DNA from: CAVXGU01 sp963761615
GTDB taxonomy: Bacteria; Acidobacteriota; Vicinamibacteria; Vicinamibacterales; CAVVIG01
Length of the DNA stretch: 64,000 nucleotides
NCBI GenBank assembly: GCA_963761615.1
Contig: CAVXGU010000004.1
Coordinates: 124,001 to 188,000, forward strand
Direction: 5' to 3'
In this document: one piece after another, positions 7,823 to 16,884 of the stretch
Layout of the letters: the number at the start of each line of letters is the position of its first letter
Position numbering within the stretch: the stretch's first letter is position 1
Notes under the pieces: model-generated
Told to the model about the DNA's origin: nothing
The model's input: only the letters and a program-made list of their open reading frames with translations
Database searches by the model: none
Translations under genes and position numbers: made by a program

Positions 7823-9625
7823 CTACGCCGACCGCGCCGCCGTCAAGAGCGGCTTCAGATCGACCTTCAGACACAACACCTCGACGTTTGCCGAGTGGCA
7901 GGCTTCCTCGAGCGTCCGCAGCCGTTCGAGCGCGGGCGACGGGGTGTTGACCACCACGCAGTCGACCGCATCGCTCGCGATGAGACGCACGAGCGTCTCG
8001 TACCCACCGAGCACCGAGTACCCGTCCACGCGCATGTGCCGGTTCATCGGGTCGTCGTCGACGAAGCCGAGGATCTTCAGCGGCTCGTCGCCGATCGCGT
8101 GGCGGATCGTCGCCAGGCCCACCCTGTCGGTTCCGTAGATGACGGCCCGGCGCCCGCGCGACCGCTGCCGGTCGACGTACTCGCCGATGAGCCGGAACGA
8201 TCCCCGCGCGGTGAGCTGGAGCAGCAGGAGCAGCGTGCCGTCGATGACGAACACGGTCCGGGAATAGCTCTCGAACCGGTACGCGTAGAGGATGATGAGC
8301 TGCGCGGCGGCGGTGCCGAAGAAGACGCCCTTGACGAAGACCACGGCGTCCATCAGGCCGAAGTGGTGCCACGCCCCGCGATAGCCGCCCACGACGAACA
8401 GCGCCAGGAGCTGCGAGGCGAGCACGATCGGGAGCGACCGGAGGAACAGCGGATAGTTCGCGGCGAAGAGGTTGCCCTCGAAGCGCAGGCGGTACGCGGT
8501 GTAGTACGCGAGCGGGATCAGGCACAGGTCGAGGAGGACCTCGGCGACGCGCCGCTTGTACATGAAGTTCGCGACCAGGCCCGTGGCCTTCCCCCGCAGG
8601 ACGGCGGGATCGGTGTCCTCGTACACCCGGACACCGGCGAGGTACACGGTGAAGAGAATCATCCCGAGGACGAACATGAACGGGATGATGACCGACCAGC
8701 CGCTGCCGGGCCGCTGCCACAGGAGCCACACGCCGCCGCTGGCGGCCGCCAGCAGCCACAGCGTCGCCACGGCGCGTGGTTCGGACAGGCCGACCGCCAC
8801 GAGACGGTGCGACGAGTGGTCGCGGCCGCCCTGCGACGGCAGCCGGCCGGAGGTCAGCCGGGCGGCGGTGACGAGCACCGTGTCGAGGATGGGGATGAGC
8901 AGCAGCAGGACGGGCGCGGCCACGGCCGAGAGCAGGCTCGTCCGCCCGTACCCCCGGGACTCGTCGAGCAGCATCAGCGCCGCCAGGTTGAAGCCGAGAA
9001 ACAGGCTGCCGGTGTCGCCCATGAACACCGAGGCCGGATACACGTTGTAGACGAGAAAGCCCGCGGTCGCGCCGAGCAGAATCGAGAGATAGACGCCGGT
9101 CGCGGCCATGCCGGCCTGGCCCGACACGCCGACGAGGAAGAAGAGCCCGGCGACGAGCGTGACGCCGCCGCACAGCCCGTCCATGTTGTCGAGCAGGTTC
9201 ATGGCATTGGTCACGCCGACGATCCAGAACAGCGTGAGCATGGCGTCGGCCGTGGGCGACGCCAGCCAGCTCAGGCGGAAGCCGAGGAACAGGAGGACGG
9301 AGCCGACCACGACCTGCGCGATCAGCTTCGACGAGGCCTTGAGCGACAGGATGTCGTCGGCGAACCCGACGGCCGCGATGAGGACGCCGCAGCCGAGGAG
9401 CCGCCACAGCGCCACGGTGAGCGCGCCGCTCGCGGCTGCGACGCCCAGGGTGACCACGACGATCGCGACGCCGCCGAAGAGCGCGGTCGGGGTCTTGTGC
9501 CAGCGATCCTCCCTCGGGGCGGCGACGCAGCCCAGGCGGCGCGCCGCCGCGCGGCAGATCGGCGTCACGACGGCCGACAGGCCGAACGCCAGCGCGAAGT
9601 AGATCCCGAGGGTGATCAGGTTCAC
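7823..9625 (-). CDS. WecA/MraY-like phosphoglycosyltransferase fused to CapD-like NAD-binding half
   Basis: A 600-residue two-part membrane protein. Residues 1 to about 330 match the polyprenyl-phosphate sugar-1-phosphate transferase family: repeated membrane helices, FADDILSL (Asp pair), NAMNLLDNMDGL and the FMGDTGSLFLGF motif. From about 345 a second set of helices (FMYKRRVAEVLLDLCLIPLAYY) leads to a Rossmann-like segment (RAVIYGTDRVGLATI, LGFVDDDP) similar to the N-terminal part of CapD/FlaA1-type polysaccharide proteins. The catalytic epimerase part appears absent. The GTG start overlaps the stop of the upstream dehydrogenase (GTGA). Likely role: loading the first sugar phosphate onto undecaprenyl phosphate for a surface glycan. 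The function of the second half is unknown. Confidence 0.8.
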   Translation of the reverse strand: MNLITLGIYFALAFGLSAVVTPICRAAARRLGCVAAPREDRWHKTPTALFGGVAIVVVTLGVAAASGALTVALWRLLGCGVLIAAVGFADDILSLKASSKLIAQVVVGSVLLFLGFRLSWLASPTADAMLTLFWIVGVTNAMNLLDNMDGLCGGVTLVAGLFFLVGVSGQAGMAATGVYLSILLGATAGFLVYNVYPASVFMGDTGSLFLGFNLAALMLLDESRGYGRTSLLSAVAAPVLLLLIPILDTVLVTAARLTSGRLPSQGGRDHSSHRLVAVGLSEPRAVATLWLLAAASGGVWLLWQRPGSGWSVIIPFMFVLGMILFTVYLAGVRVYEDTDPAVLRGKATGLVANFMYKRRVAEVLLDLCLIPLAYYTAYRLRFEGNLFAANYPLFLRSLPIVLASQLLALFVVGGYRGAWHHFGLMDAVVFVKGVFFGTAAAQLIILYAYRFESYSRTVFVIDGTLLLLLQLTARGSFRLIGEYVDRQRSRGRRAVIYGTDRVGLATIRHAIGDEPLKILGFVDDDPMNRHMRVDGYSVLGGYETLVRLIASDAVDCVVVNTPSPALERLRTLEEACHSANVEVLCLKVDLKPLLTAARSA

Positions 9626-10929
9626 AGTGCGAACACGTTCGGACCGCGGACGCCGCGCAGGACGTTCCGCGTATCGACGACGAGCGGCATCGCGGCCACC
9701 AGCCGCGTGTAATCGAAGGCGGTGTGGTCGGTCGCGATCACCGCACAGTCGACTTCCCCGTCCGACACGACCGCGTCGAATGGCACGGACGTCCACGTCC
9801 GTCCCGCGTGCTGCAGCGAGGGCACCCAGGGATCGGTGTAGCTCGTCCGGGCGCCGCGCCGCTCGAGCAAGTCGATGATGTCGAAGGCCGGCGACTCGCG
9901 CACGTCGCTCACGTCCCGCTTGTACGCCACCCCGAAGAGGTGGACGCGCGAGCCGTTGATCGGCTTCCTGGCCGAGTTCAGCGCGTCGCCGACCCGCTCG
10001 ACCACGTACGCGGGCATCGCTGCGTTCACGTGGCCCGCCAGCTCGATGAAGCGACACTCGAAGCCGTTCTGCCGCGCCTTCCACGACAGGTAGAACGGGT
10101 CGACCGGGATGCAGTGCCCGCCCAGGCCGGGGCCCGGGTAGAACGGCATGAAGCCGAAGGGCTTGGTCTTCGCGGCGTCGATGACCTCCCACACGTCGAC
10201 GTCCATGCGGTGGCACATGAGCGCCATCTCGTTCACGAGGCCGATGTTGACGGCGCGGAAGGTGTTCTCGAGCAGCTTGACCATCTCGGCGACGCGCGTG
10301 GAGCTCACGGGCACGACGTTCGAGACGATCGCCCCGTAGAGCGCCGCCGCCGCCTCGGTGCTGACCGGACCGATGCCCCCCACGACCTTGGGAATGTTGC
10401 GCGTGGTGAAGCGGGCGTTGCCGGGATCGACCCGTTCGGGCGAGAACGCCAGGAGGAAGTCCTGTTCGGGCTTCAACCCCTTGGCCTCGAGCATCGGCTG
10501 CACGACCTCCTCGGTCGTGCCCGGATAGGTGGTCGATTCGAGGATGATCAGCTGTCCGGGACGCAGCGTCGCCGCCACCGCCTCGACGGCCGTCACGATG
10601 TACGAGAGATCGGGATCCTTCGTCTTCCGGAGCGGCGTCGGCACGCAGATGTCGACCACGTCCATCGTGCCCAGGCAGCGCATGTCGGAGGTGGCGCGCA
10701 GGCGCCCCGCGGCGACGACCGAGGCGAGCTCGGCGTCGGGCACGTCCTGGATGTAGCTCTGTCCCGCGTTGAGGCGGGCGATCTTGGTCTCGTCGACGTC
10801 GAATCCGGTCACCGGGAAGCCGGCGCGCGCGAACTCGACCGCGAGGGGCAGGCCGACGTAGCCGAGGCCGATCACCCCGACGGCGGCCCGCTTCGACGTG
10901 ATGCGCTCGAGGAGATCTGCAGCACCCAT
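9622..10929 (-). CDS. wbpA: UDP-N-acetylglucosamine 6-dehydrogenase (WbpA-type nucleotide-sugar dehydrogenase)
   Basis: A 435-residue enzyme starting MGAADLLERI. It oxidises the C6 hydroxyl of a UDP-sugar to a carboxylate with two NAD+. Evidence: dinucleotide motif GVIGLGYVGLPLA near residue 20, STTYPGTTEE, SPERVDPGN, and the catalytic-cysteine motif GGHCIPVDP near residue 271, then GVAYKRDVSDVRESPA. The sequence is closer to WbpA/WecC than to UDP-glucose dehydrogenases, so UDP-GlcNAc is the likelier substrate. Eleven bases downstream of gmd and overlapping the next gene, it is the middle gene of a leftward nucleotide-sugar operon. Confidence 0.88.
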   Translation of the reverse strand: MGAADLLERITSKRAAVGVIGLGYVGLPLAVEFARAGFPVTGFDVDETKIARLNAGQSYIQDVPDAELASVVAAGRLRATSDMRCLGTMDVVDICVPTPLRKTKDPDLSYIVTAVEAVAATLRPGQLIILESTTYPGTTEEVVQPMLEAKGLKPEQDFLLAFSPERVDPGNARFTTRNIPKVVGGIGPVSTEAAAALYGAIVSNVVPVSSTRVAEMVKLLENTFRAVNIGLVNEMALMCHRMDVDVWEVIDAAKTKPFGFMPFYPGPGLGGHCIPVDPFYLSWKARQNGFECRFIELAGHVNAAMPAYVVERVGDALNSARKPINGSRVHLFGVAYKRDVSDVRESPAFDIIDLLERRGARTSYTDPWVPSLQHAGRTWTSVPFDAVVSDGEVDCAVIATDHTAFDYTRLVAAMPLVVDTRNVLRGVRGPNVFAL

Positions 10930-10940
10930 GGAGCGATCCC

Positions 10941-11939
10941 TCACGCCGGCCGGCCGGAGGCCGGCGTGCGCGCCTCGGCCTCGGCGATCCGTTCGAGATC
11001 GGTGTCGACCATCATCTCGACGAGCCGCCTGAAATCCACGTCGAGCTGCCAGCCGAGCGCCTTGTGCGCCTTGGAGGCGTCGCCGAGGAGATGGTCGACC
11101 TCCGCCGGCCTCAACAGCGACGGGTCCACGCGGACGTAGTCCCGCCAGTCCAGGCCCACCCGCGCGAAGGCGATCTCGACCAGCTCGCGGACCGAGTGGC
11201 TGACGCCCGTCGCGATGACATAGTCGTCCGGCTGGGCCTGCTGCAGCATCAGCCACATCGCCCGCACGTAGTCGCCGGCGAAGCCCCAGTCGCGGTGCGC
11301 GTCGAGATTCCCGATCGCCAGCGAGTCGGCGAGGCCGTGCTTGATGCGGGCCACGCCGTGCGTCACCTTGCGGGTGACGAACTCCAGGCCCCGCCGCGGC
11401 GACTCGTGATTGAAGAGCATGCCGGAGACGGCGAACAGGTCGTAGCTCTCACGGTAGTTCACCGTGATGTAGTGGGCGAACACCTTCGAGACGCCGTACG
11501 GGCTCCGCGGGTAGAACGGCGTCAGCTCGCTCTGCGGCACCTCGCGGACTTTCCCGAACATCTCGCTGGAGGAGGCCTGGTAGAACCTGATCGACCGGTC
11601 GACCGAGCGAATCGCGTCCAGCATCCGCGTCACGCCCTGGGCGTTGAATTCGCCCGTCAGCATGGGCTGTTCCCAGGACGCCGGCACGAACGACATCGCC
11701 GCGAGGTTGTAGACCTCGTGCGGGCGCACCTCGTCGATGAGCCGCAGGAGCGAGAGCTGGTCCAGCAGATCGGCCGGGCGCAGGGTGATGCGATCGAGCA
11801 GATGGTCGATGCGCCAGGTGTTGGCCGCGCTCGACCGGCGGATCATCCCGACGACCTCGTACCCCTTGTCGAGCAGGAGCTCGGCGAGATACGAGCCGTC
11901 CTGCCCGGTGATACCCGTAATCAGCGCGCGTTTTGCCAT
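10941..11939 (-). CDS. gmd: GDP-mannose 4,6-dehydratase
   Basis: A 332-residue short-chain dehydrogenase/reductase starting MAKRALITGITGQDGSYLAE. It converts GDP-mannose to GDP-4-keto-6-deoxymannose, the precursor of GDP-fucose, rhamnose or perosamine. Visible motifs: GITGQDG for NADP, LAAMSFVPASW, the catalytic YGVSK near residue 147, and HRDWGFAGDYVRAMW. A longer frame reaching 12149 is rejected, because the ATG at 11939 follows an AGGA ribosome site. A -10-like TACAAT lies at 11952-11957 on the minus strand. First gene of the leftward operon gmd-wbpA-transferase. Confidence 0.92.
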   Translation of the reverse strand: MAKRALITGITGQDGSYLAELLLDKGYEVVGMIRRSSAANTWRIDHLLDRITLRPADLLDQLSLLRLIDEVRPHEVYNLAAMSFVPASWEQPMLTGEFNAQGVTRMLDAIRSVDRSIRFYQASSSEMFGKVREVPQSELTPFYPRSPYGVSKVFAHYITVNYRESYDLFAVSGMLFNHESPRRGLEFVTRKVTHGVARIKHGLADSLAIGNLDAHRDWGFAGDYVRAMWLMLQQAQPDDYVIATGVSHSVRELVEIAFARVGLDWRDYVRVDPSLLRPAEVDHLLGDASKAHKALGWQLDVDFRRLVEMMVDTDLERIAEAEARTPASGRPA

Positions 11940-11951
11940 GAAAGTCCTGCA

Positions 11952-11957
11952 ATTGTA
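11952..11957 (-). promoter_or_regulatory. -10 box TACAAT of gmd
   Basis: Reading leftward, TACAAT ends 12 bases before the gmd ATG, so the expected 5' leader is only a few bases. No confident -35 was picked out. Confidence 0.5.
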
Positions 11958-12124
11958 GCATTCGCCCTCGAGCTCGACTGTGACATCGGGGGTGCTCCGG
12001 ACCGACGCAGCCCCGCCGCGCCCGACCGCGCAAACTGTGACAGCGAGGGTCGAATTGTGACACCGCGCGCCCCGCGTGTTTGACTGGTCTTCGAGATCCG
12101 ACGTACCTTCGTGAGTTGCCGCCC

Positions 12125-15100
12125 ATGGAATCGACTCCGCCCGCTCCATCCGCCACGCCAGGCACGCCGCTTGGCGTGGCCGGGTTCACCTTCGCCGACC
12201 TCCACGACCCGCACCGTCTCGCGTCTCTGCACGACGTCTTCCTCGAGCGTGTCGCCGCCGACGCCCCCGGGCTCCGGCGCCGCTGGGACGTCTACAGCGC
12301 GGCGCCAGACGCGCCGCAGCCGCCGACCGAGCGCGCCGACCTGCTGGTCGAGATGGCGGCGCACGTCAGCGGGTTCCTGCAGCGCCTCTTCGACGTCGAC
12401 CGCGCGGCGGCCGCCGTGCGCGACGCCACGGCCGAGCAGGACGACATCTTCCGCTTCAAGGTCGACTTCGTCAGGCGCCGCGTGCTGCCCGCGATCAAGA
12501 CGGGCACGCCGCCTGCCGGCCCGGCCGACGAGGCCGCCGTCGAACGGATGGTGGCGGCCGCCGGCGGGGGCGACCGCGAGCTCGCCCTGGCGCGTGCCGG
12601 CTGTGCGCTGCTGGACCGCGAGAAGACCGGCGACCGTTCGCCCGCCCTCGCCGCCGAGATGGCGAGCCTCAAGGCCTGGTGCGCCACGCACCTCCACGAT
12701 CCCGCCTGCCGGGGCTGGGTGATCTTCCGTTTTCCCGAGACCCTCGACTACTGGCACCTCGTCGACACGGGCGAGGCGGCGCCGAACGGCGGCGTGTTCG
12801 GCCCGGAGCGGCGCCTGCGACGGCGCGATGGCTTCGCGCTGACCGATCGGCGCATGGGGCCGCGCGAGGTCCTCAGCGAGATTCACTACTGCGTGCTGTG
12901 CCACGAGCGCGACCGGGACTCCTGCTCGAAGGGCTTGTACGAGAAGGATGGCTCGGTCGCGACGAATCCCCTCGGCATCGCGCTCGCCGGATGTCCGCTG
13001 GACGAGAAGATCTCGGAGATGCACGCGCTGCGGAAGGCGGGCGATCCCGTCGGCGCGCTCGCGATCGTGACCCTGGACAACCCGATGTGCCCGGGCACGG
13101 GCCACCGCATCTGCAACGACTGCATGAAGTCGTGCATCTATCAGAAGCAGGACCCCGTCAACATCCCGCAGGCCGAGACGGGCGTTCTGACCGACGTGCT
13201 GCACATGCCGTGGGGCGTCGAGATCTACGGTTTGCTGACGCGCTGGAACCCGCTCAACGTGCGGCGGCCGTACGCGCTGCCGTACAACGGGAAGAACATC
13301 CTCATCGTCGGCCTCGGGCCGGCGGGCTACACGCTGGCGCACTATCTGCTCAATGAAGGCTTCGGCGTGGTGGGCATCGACGGCCTGAAGATCGAGCCGC
13401 TCCCCGCCCGTCTGGTCGGCGACGACGGCACGCCGCCCGCACCGATTCGCGACTGGGCCGGCATCTACCGGGCGCTCGACGAGCGGATCCTGGAGGGCTT
13501 CGGCGGCGTGTCGGAGTACGGCATCACGGTCCGCTGGGACAAGAACTTCCTGACGCTGCTGCACTTGACGCTCGCGCGGCGCCGGGGGCTGCGGATCTAC
13601 GGCGGCGTCCGCTTCGGCGGCACGCTGCCCCTCGAGGACGCGTGGGCATACGGCTTCGACCACGTCGCCATCGCCGCGGGCGCCGGCCGCCCGACGATCA
13701 TCGACATCAAGAACAACCTGATCCGCGGGATCCGGAAGGCGAGCGACTTCCTGATGGCGCTGCAGCTGACGGGCGCCTTCAAGCGGAATGCGCTGCCCAA
13801 CCTGCAGGCCAGGCTCCCCGCCGTCGTGATCGGCGGCGGCCTCACGGCGATCGACACCGCCACCGAGCTGATGGCCTACTACCCGCTGCAGGCGGAGAAG
13901 ACGCTGGACCGCTACGAGGCGCTCGCCGCGGCGATCGGCGAGGAGCAGCTGCGCGCCTCCTGCGACGCCGAGGAGCGCGACCTGCTCGACGAATACCTGG
14001 CGCACGGCCGCGCCGTCCGGTCCGAGCGCGCAAGAGCCGTGCAGGCGGGTGAGGCACCGAACTTCGTGCCGCTCGTGCGCGCCTGGGGAGGGGTGACGAT
14101 CGCGTACCGCAAGCGCATGGTCGACTCGCCCGCCTATCGCCTCAACCACGAGGAAGTGGTCAAGGCGCTCGAGGAAGGCATCGCCTTCGCGGAGGAGCTG
14201 GACCCGGTGGAAGCGATCGCCGACGAGCGGGGCGCGGTCGAGGCGATGGTATTCAGGAGGGCGGGTGGGGCAGGTCTGGCGGGTGGGGCAGGCGAGGAGC
14301 GCCAGCCGGAGCCGAACGCCGACACGGTCACGCTGAAGGCACGCATGGCGCTGGTGGCGGCGGGGACGACGCCGAACACGACGTACGAGCGCGAGCGGCC
14401 CCACACATTCGAGCTGGACGCGCGGCGCAAGTTCTTCCAGCCGCACCGCGCGGTGCCCAACGGCGACGACCGTTTCCGTCTCGAGCCGGACCCGAACGGC
14501 TTCTTCACGTCCCACGACGCCGGCGGGCGCTTCGTGAGCTACTACGGCGACAACCACCCGCGCTACGCCGGCAACGTCGTCAAGGCGATGGCATCCGCCA
14601 AGGACGGCTACCCGCTCGTCGTCGGTCTGTTCGCGCGGGAGCTCGCATCGCTCGATCCGGAGGGGCAGCCGGCGCGCGACGCCGCGTGGCGGGCGCTGGG
14701 ATCGCGACTGGACGACGAGCTGACCGCGCGGGTCGAGGACGTGGTGCGGCTGACGCCGACGATCGTCGAGGTCATCGTCCGCGCGCCCGCGGCCGCACGG
14801 CACTTCCATCCGGGCCAGTTCTACCGCCTCCAGAACTACGAGTCGGCCGCCCGCGAGGCCGGCGGCACGCCGCTGCTCATGGAGGGCGTCGCCCTGACCG
14901 GCGCCTGGGTCGACAAGGCGCGCGGGCTGCTCTCCCTGATCGCGCTCGAGCTGGGCGTGTCGAGCCGGCTCGTGGCGTACCTGAAGAAGGGCGAACGGGT
15001 GGTCGTGATGGGGCCGACCGGGGCGCCGACCGAGATTCCCGAAGGGCAGCACGTGATGCTGCTGGGCGGCGGACTCGGCAACGCGGTCCTCTTCTCGATC

Positions 15101-15695
15101 GCCCGGGCGATGCGCGACCACGGGAACAAGGTGATCTACTTCGCCGGGTACAAGAAGGGCGAGGACCTGTTCAAGCGGGAGGAGATCGAGGCGGCCACCG
15201 ACCAGGTCGTGTGGAGCACCGACACGGGGGCGGCGATTGCGCCCGGGCGGCCCCAGGACGCGCACTTCCGCGGCAACATCGTCCAGGCGATGCTGGCGTA
15301 CCAGCGCGGCGAGCTGCGGGAGCCCCTGGTGCCGCTCGACACCGTCGATCGCATCATCGCGATTGGATCCGACCGGATGATGGCCGCCGTCAAGGCGGCG
15401 CGGCACGGGGTGCTGGCGCCGCACCTGAAGCCGGGCCACGTGGGCATCGCCGAGCATCAACTCGCCGATGCAGTGCATGATGAAGGAAGTCTGCGCGCAG
15501 TGCCTGCAGAAACACGTCGACCCCGCGACCGGACGCGAGACCGCCGTCTTCTCGTGCTTCAACCAGGATCAGGACATGGACCGCGTGGACTTTCCCAACC
15601 TCGCCGCCCGCCTGCGCCAGAACACCGTGCAGGAGAAGCTCGCCAATCTGTGGCTGGATCACCTGCTGCGGCAGGAAGCGCTGCCGCACATATAG
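12125..15695 (+). CDS. Large Fe-S flavoprotein: GltB-small-subunit-like plus PyrK/Fnr-like oxidoreductase (frameshift near C-terminus)
   Basis: About 1190 residues. The N-terminal region has two cysteine groups, CVLCHERDRDSC near residue 255 and CPGTGHRICNDCMKSC near 321, as in iron-sulfur domains of glutamate synthase beta-like proteins. FAD and NAD(P) sites follow (GLGPAGYT near 396, GGGLTAIDTATE near 569). The last third (from about 866) resembles ferredoxin reductase-type FAD/NAD domains of PyrK. The expected C-terminal cluster motif CMMKEVCAQC sits in the next frame, ending at 15695. One extra base near 15449 explains this (GCCGAGCATCAAC versus GCCAGCATCAAC). Without correction the frame runs to 15724 with a nonsense tail. 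The substrate is unknown. A GC-rich repeat lies inside the gene at about 14262-14295. Confidence 0.75.
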
Positions 15696-15707
15696 GTGAA
15701 TGCCTGC

Positions 15708-15808
15708 ATGGGGTAATGGGGTAATGGGGTGATGGGGTAATGGGGCGTCCCGCTGTCACGCCGTGATCCTCCCATTACCCCATTACCCCATCACCCCATT
15801 ACCACATG
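15708..15808. repeat. Octamer inverted array 1, hairpin and G-quadruplex capable
   Basis: Five GGGG tracts at period 8 (15710, 15718, 15726, 15734, 15742), joined by TAAT or TGAT, are followed by a spacer of about 25 bases and the complementary CCCATTAC / CCCCATCA arm. It fills the gap between two convergent genes and supplies the last codons and stop of the glucokinase gene. The arms pair over most of their length. G4N4 spacing meets the usual quadruplex pattern on the plus strand. Confidence 0.9.
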
Positions 15809-16783
15809 TCTTGAGGCTCCGACCGCCGCGCCCACCAGCCCTGCATCGTCGTTCAGGATGACGTGCACGGGCACGGCCGCCATCAGGCCGTCGAAGGGCT
15901 GCTTGGCCAGGAAGGCCTCGAGGAAGGTCCCGTCCCGCAGCGCCGGCAGGAGCTTCGGCGCGATGCCGCCGCCCAGGTAGACGCCGCCGGTCGCCAGGCC
16001 TCGGAGCGCCGCGTTGCCGGCTTCGGCGCCGTACGCGCCCAGGAAGAGGGTGAGCGCGTCCCGGCAGGCCGGGCAGCGACCGGTCATGGCCGCCTGGCTG
16101 ATCTCGGCGGGCGCGTCCGCGGAGTCGCGGTCGATCGAGGCCGCACACGGGGTCTTCGGGTGCTCGTGGGTGAAGCGGTGGAGATTGACGAGGCCGTGGC
16201 CCGAGACGACGTGCTCGACCATCGCGCGGCCGAAGCGTGCGCGCAAGTCGCGCACGAGCGCCAATTCGCGATCGGTGCGCGCCGCGAAGTCGGCATGTCC
16301 CGCCTCCGACGGCGACGGCACGAACCCGCCGTCGATCCGGTGGAGCAGGGCTTCGCCCAGGCCCGTGCCGGCGGCGACGAGCGCGCGGTTGCCGTCGGGC
16401 TCCGGACGGCCCGCCTGCAGGACGGCCAGCTCGGAGGCCTCCAGCACGTCGATCGCGAACGCCTGTGCGACCAGGTCGTTGACGATGTCCACCCGGCCGG
16501 CGCCGAGTGTGCCCGCAAGGCGGTCTGCATCCACCGTCCACGGCACGTTCGAGAGCGTGGCCGTGCGGCCGCGCACCGGCCCCGCGACGCCGAAACAGGC
16601 CGCGTCGATGCGGGCGCCGCCCGCGGACTCGGCGACGAAGGCCTTCGCGATCGCCTCGAGTCCGTCGTAGTCGAGCGTGGTGAAGGACCGGATCGTTTCC
16701 GGCCGCGGCCGACCCGACGCGGGCGTGAAGAGTCCCAGCCGCGTCGATGTGCCGCCGACGTCTCCGGCGAGCAGAAGGGGCAT
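15791..16783 (-). CDS. glk: Glucokinase (ROK-unrelated Glk family)
   Basis: A 330-residue kinase that phosphorylates glucose with ATP. It starts MPLLLAGDVGGTSTRLGLF (phosphate-1 motif GDVGGT). It then shows FGVAGPVRG, LSNVPWTVD, LVNDLVAQAFA with the catalytic-type Asp, ALVAAGTGLGEA (adenosine site), SEAGHADFAAR, and ATGGVYLGGGIAPK. Length fits the E. coli-type Glk family. The last five residues HVVMG and the TGA stop are encoded inside the neighbouring octamer repeat, so the natural C-terminus has probably been altered by the repeat. Divergent from the BRCT-TPR gene with about 100 bases between starts. Confidence 0.9.
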   Translation of the reverse strand: MPLLLAGDVGGTSTRLGLFTPASGRPRPETIRSFTTLDYDGLEAIAKAFVAESAGGARIDAACFGVAGPVRGRTATLSNVPWTVDADRLAGTLGAGRVDIVNDLVAQAFAIDVLEASELAVLQAGRPEPDGNRALVAAGTGLGEALLHRIDGGFVPSPSEAGHADFAARTDRELALVRDLRARFGRAMVEHVVSGHGLVNLHRFTHEHPKTPCAASIDRDSADAPAEISQAAMTGRCPACRDALTLFLGAYGAEAGNAALRGLATGGVYLGGGIAPKLLPALRDGTFLEAFLAKQPFDGLMAAVPVHVILNDDAGLVGAAVGASRHVVMG

Positions 16784-16884
16784 TGACTTTCGATCTATTC
16801 TCCTTCATCTTGGAGCCGTTCCCCGGGGCTCCAGTCGTACGCGGAGGTCGATTGGTCTCACCCTCGCCCGACCATCGAGACCGT

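Noticed and set aside
7655..9712. 685-residue plus-strand frame
   Set aside because: Antisense to the phosphoglycosyltransferase gene and made of His/Arg/Glu-rich shadow sequence.
11921..15562. 1213-residue open frame on the minus strand
   Set aside because: It is antisense to the Fe-S flavoprotein, lacks any recognised motif and is rich in Arg/Ala/Gly, a common artefact of high-GC DNA.
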